Source: an uncultured Clostridia bacterium
Lineage (GTDB): Bacteria > Bacillota > Clostridia > Oscillospirales > Acutalibacteraceae
NCBI GenBank assembly: GCA_947624755.1
Contig: CANQLQ010000068.1
Coordinates: forward strand, 1 to 8,615
DNA length: 8,615 nucleotides
Direction: 5' to 3'
A program made the position numbers and the translations under genes. The notes beneath the pieces were generated by a model. The model made no database searches. It was not told where the DNA came from and saw only the letters and a list, made by a program, of their open reading frames with translations. Each line of letters begins with the position of its first letter. The first letter of the stretch is position 1. Shown here in pieces: positions 6,860 through 8,615 of the stretch.

Positions 6860-6880
6860 TGAAAATGAATTTCAATTTCA
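6860..6880. promoter_or_regulatory. Candidate Zur/Fur operator
   Basis: A 21-bp palindrome has half-sites TGAAATTGAA (6880-6871) and TTCATTTTCA (6869-6860) around one central A; 9 of 10 positions are symmetrical. The inner 19 bp have the 9-1-9 plan of Fur-family boxes. It covers the predicted transcription start, just below the -10 box, so a bound dimer would block the polymerase. The base content differs from the Bacillus subtilis Zur box as I remember it, so the assignment rests on position and symmetry. Confidence 0.6.
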
Positions 6881-6881
6881 T

Positions 6882-6909
6882 ATTATATACTTTTTTTATG
6901 TTATGTCAA
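6882..6909 (-). promoter_or_regulatory. Promoter of the zur-znu operon
   Basis: A perfect -35 TTGACA (6909-6904) and a perfect -10 TATAAT (6887-6882) are separated by 16 bases on the minus strand. Transcription should begin near 6875, giving a leader of about 33 bases. Such a strong promoter fits an operon whose output is set by repression. Confidence 0.8.
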
Positions 6910-6957
6910 GCCTTTTTGCCCGCTTAATATTCATAGGTTACTTTATCATTAAAAAAG

Positions 6958-6986
6958 TTGAATTTAAAAATATAAGGTGCTATAAT
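6958..6986 (+). promoter_or_regulatory. Promoter of the MscS-family gene
   Basis: A -35 box TTGAAT (6958-6963), a 17-base spacer and a perfect -10 TATAAT (6981-6986) point to the right, divergent from the zur promoter with 48 bp between the two -35 boxes. The start would be near 6993, about 50 bases before the ATG at 7045. The palindromic operator candidate is about 80 bp behind it, so control by the same repressor is not expected. Confidence 0.7.
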
Positions 6987-7044
6987 TAACTCCGGTTTTA
7001 TAAAAGCCGCAGAACAAACTATCGGCAAAAGGAGGTCAAGGTTT

Positions 7045-7977
7045 ATGCAGGGAATTTTAAAGCTGTTGAGCATTGAAGAATCTACTGCTATCGGAGATTT
7101 TACAAATCCTCTGCTTGATGAAAATGGAGAATTAATTACCGGAGAAGAGGCAATCAACCACTTTTCCGAGCTTTGGAAACAGTGGGATATCGTCAACAAA
7201 TTTATAGCCGCCATTCCTAAAATCATTATTGCAGTCATTATTATAATTGCAGGTTACTGGCTTACCAAATTTATATCAAAGCTCGTTATAAAGGCTCTTG
7301 TTTCAAGAAACGTCGATTCGTCAGTTTATAAGTTCATAAAAAACATGATCAGCTTTTTTATAAATTTATTTTCCGTACTATTCGCCCTGTCTTTGTTTAT
7401 CAACATAAACTCATTCCTCGCGGCTATAGGCGGTCTCGGTCTTGCCGCAGGACTTGGACTTCAAAACAGTATTTCTCAATTTGTAAGCGGGATAAGTATA
7501 CTTTTCAATAAGCAGTTCAAAACCGGAGATTTTATCTCGGTTGACGGACATGAGGGCTTTGTTGCAGAAATACGCTTTATGAATACCGTAATTACAACCT
7601 TCGACAACAAGAGAATTATCATACCAAACTCACACATTACCTCAAACAGTATTGTAAACTATTCAGCCGAAGAAAAACGAAGGGTTAATCTTATTTTTTC
7701 CGTTGCATACTGTGCAGATATTGCAAAGGCAAAGGCCGTCATACTTGAAACTGTAAGCTTAAACGAAAAGGCTCTTAAAGACCCCGAGCCTGTTGTCAAC
7801 GTCAATTCTCTCGAGGCAAGTTCGGTAGACCTTGTTGTTAAAGTATGGTGTATGAGCGGTGATTATTGGGACGTTTACTACGGTCTTACAGAGGAAGTAA
7901 AGCTTGCGTTTGATAAAAATAAAATTGAGATTCCATTCAATCAGCTTGATATACATATTACCGACAAAAATAATTAA
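7045..7977 (+). CDS. MscS-family small-conductance mechanosensitive channel
   Basis: The 310-residue membrane protein matches the MscS family from about residue 52 on. It has three predicted helices (about 55-75, 100-121 and 124-153); the third is the pore helix, rich in Gly and Ala (AAIGGLGLAAGLGLQNSI). The beta domain follows, with GDFISVDGHEGFVAEI (161-176) and IIIPNSHI (191-198), then an alpha/beta domain ending in IPFNQLDIHI (296-305), the counterpart of the family's FPYPQMDV. It should open under membrane tension and release solutes after hypo-osmotic shock. The N-terminus carries about 50 extra polar residues of unknown role. AGGAGGT lies 8 bases before the ATG, and a clear promoter stands upstream. 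No terminator is visible before the next gene, so the two may be cotranscribed. Confidence 0.93.
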   Translation: MQGILKLLSIEESTAIGDFTNPLLDENGELITGEEAINHFSELWKQWDIVNKFIAAIPKIIIAVIIIIAGYWLTKFISKLVIKALVSRNVDSSVYKFIKNMISFFINLFSVLFALSLFININSFLAAIGGLGLAAGLGLQNSISQFVSGISILFNKQFKTGDFISVDGHEGFVAEIRFMNTVITTFDNKRIIIPNSHITSNSIVNYSAEEKRRVNLIFSVAYCADIAKAKAVILETVSLNEKALKDPEPVVNVNSLEASSVDLVVKVWCMSGDYWDVYYGLTEEVKLAFDKNKIEIPFNQLDIHITDKNN

Positions 7978-8088
7978 TACAAAACCTTCAAAATATTTTT
8001 CCGCATTTCTTGTAAGCAGTCTTATTCGTTGTTATCAGACAAAAATTAAAACGAACCAAACCTTGACCTTTTAAATGGGGTGTTCTTT
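7978..8088. other. Intergenic gap without a clear terminator
   Basis: These 111 bases between the channel and exporter genes show no stable hairpin with a U-run and no recognisable metal-sensing riboswitch. A weak promoter candidate (TTGTAA at 8010-8015, 17-base spacer, TATCAG at 8033-8038) matches consensus at only four of six positions in each box. Read-through from the channel gene is therefore plausible. Confidence 0.4.
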
Positions 8089-8615
8089 GTGACTGAGATA
8101 TTTCTTAAAAGATTCATAAAAAATTATAACGACGTAAAGAATCCCGAAATAAGAGAAAAATACGGAATTTTAAGCGGTATAGTCGGCGTTATAATCAATA
8201 TCATTCTTTCCGTTTCAAAATTCGTTATCGGTACGGTTTCACACAGTATTTCAATTACCGGCGATGCGATAAATAACCTCGCTGACGTCGGTTCTTGCTT
8301 TGTTACCCTTTTTGCTTTTAAAATGGCAGGAAGAAGACCCGATAAAGAGCATCCTTTCGGCCACGGAAGGATTGAATATATCGCGGCGCTTATCGTCGGC
8401 ATGTTAGTTGAAGTTATGGGCTTTGAGCTTTTAAAAAGTTCAATAGATAAAATAATTCATCCTCAGACTGTTGTCTTCAGACCGGTTTCGGCGGCAGTTA
8501 TTCTTATTTCCATTTTCGGAAAACTTTTTCTTGCCCTTTTCAACAAAGACCTCGGAAAGAGAATATCCTCCCCTGCCCTCGCCGCGTCGGTAAAAGACAG
8601 CATAAGCGATATAAC
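8089..8615 (+). CDS. Cation diffusion facilitator metal exporter, 5' part
   Basis: The first 175 residues are visible; the gene runs off the right edge without a stop. The N-terminal half is a typical cation diffusion facilitator transmembrane domain: SISITGDAINNLADVGS (53-69) in helix 2, HPFGHGRIEYIAAL (88-101) with H88, H92 and E96 at the family's conserved site, and SVKDSISDI (167-175) in helix 5. By alignment from memory to E. coli YiiP (D45, D49, H153, D157), the transport site here would be N62, D66, D170 and D174. Asn/Asp plus Asp/Asp in these places is, as I recall, the pattern of bacterial manganese exporters such as streptococcal MntE, whereas zinc exporters carry His. It should export divalent metal by proton antiport. 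The start is GTG at 8089 with GGGGTG 6 bases upstream; no ATG start is nearby. Confidence 0.88.
   Translation, partial: MTEIFLKRFIKNYNDVKNPEIREKYGILSGIVGVIINIILSVSKFVIGTVSHSISITGDAINNLADVGSCFVTLFAFKMAGRRPDKEHPFGHGRIEYIAALIVGMLVEVMGFELLKSSIDKIIHPQTVVFRPVSAAVILISIFGKLFLALFNKDLGKRISSPALAASVKDSISDI

Noticed and set aside
6924..7238. Minus-strand open frame of 104 codons
   Set aside because: It lies opposite the start of the MscS-family gene and the divergent promoter, with no similarity or ribosome site.

Overview
The window looks like chromosomal DNA from a low-GC Gram-positive anaerobe, most likely class Clostridia (Oscillospiraceae or a relative). The basis is AT-rich coding sequence, strong AGGAGG-type ribosome binding sites, TTG and GTG starts, lipoprotein and transporter families typical of Bacillota, and small GC-rich hairpin repeats between AT-rich genes. 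The taxon is inferred from style only.

Layout from left to right. Bases 1-144 hold no gene; they carry GC-rich hairpin repeats that run off the left edge. Then come minus-strand genes: an AraC-type DNA-binding domain fused to an aminoglycoside-phosphotransferase-like kinase (145-1434), an orphan LivK-type substrate-binding lipoprotein with its own promoter (1614-2795), and a diverged meso-diaminopimelate-dehydrogenase-like protein (2948-3835). The last gene starts at TTG, and its ribosome binding site lies inside a terminator-shaped hairpin.

The core is a tightly overlapping minus-strand operon (6842 to 3951). It encodes a Fur-family regulator, probably Zur; a ZnuC-type ATPase; and one polypeptide joining the ZnuB-type membrane permease to a ZnuA-type metal-binding protein. 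The Fur-family gene has a near-consensus promoter with a 21-bp palindrome at the predicted transcription start, so the operon is probably repressed by its own first product when metal is plentiful. At the fusion joint, the former lipoprotein signal peptide seems to have become a permanent membrane anchor, with the lipobox Cys replaced by Thr.

On the plus strand a divergent promoter drives an MscS-family channel (7045-7977). It is followed by the 5' part of a cation diffusion facilitator exporter (8089 to the window end) whose visible metal-site residues resemble the manganese-export type. The right half is thus concerned with metal uptake, metal export and osmotic safety. No rRNA, tRNA, CRISPR array, transposase gene or prophage gene is visible. 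The most unusual items are the permease/binding-protein fusion, the AraC-kinase fusion, the degenerate dehydrogenase with its hairpin leader, and the covarying hairpin repeats at the left edge.
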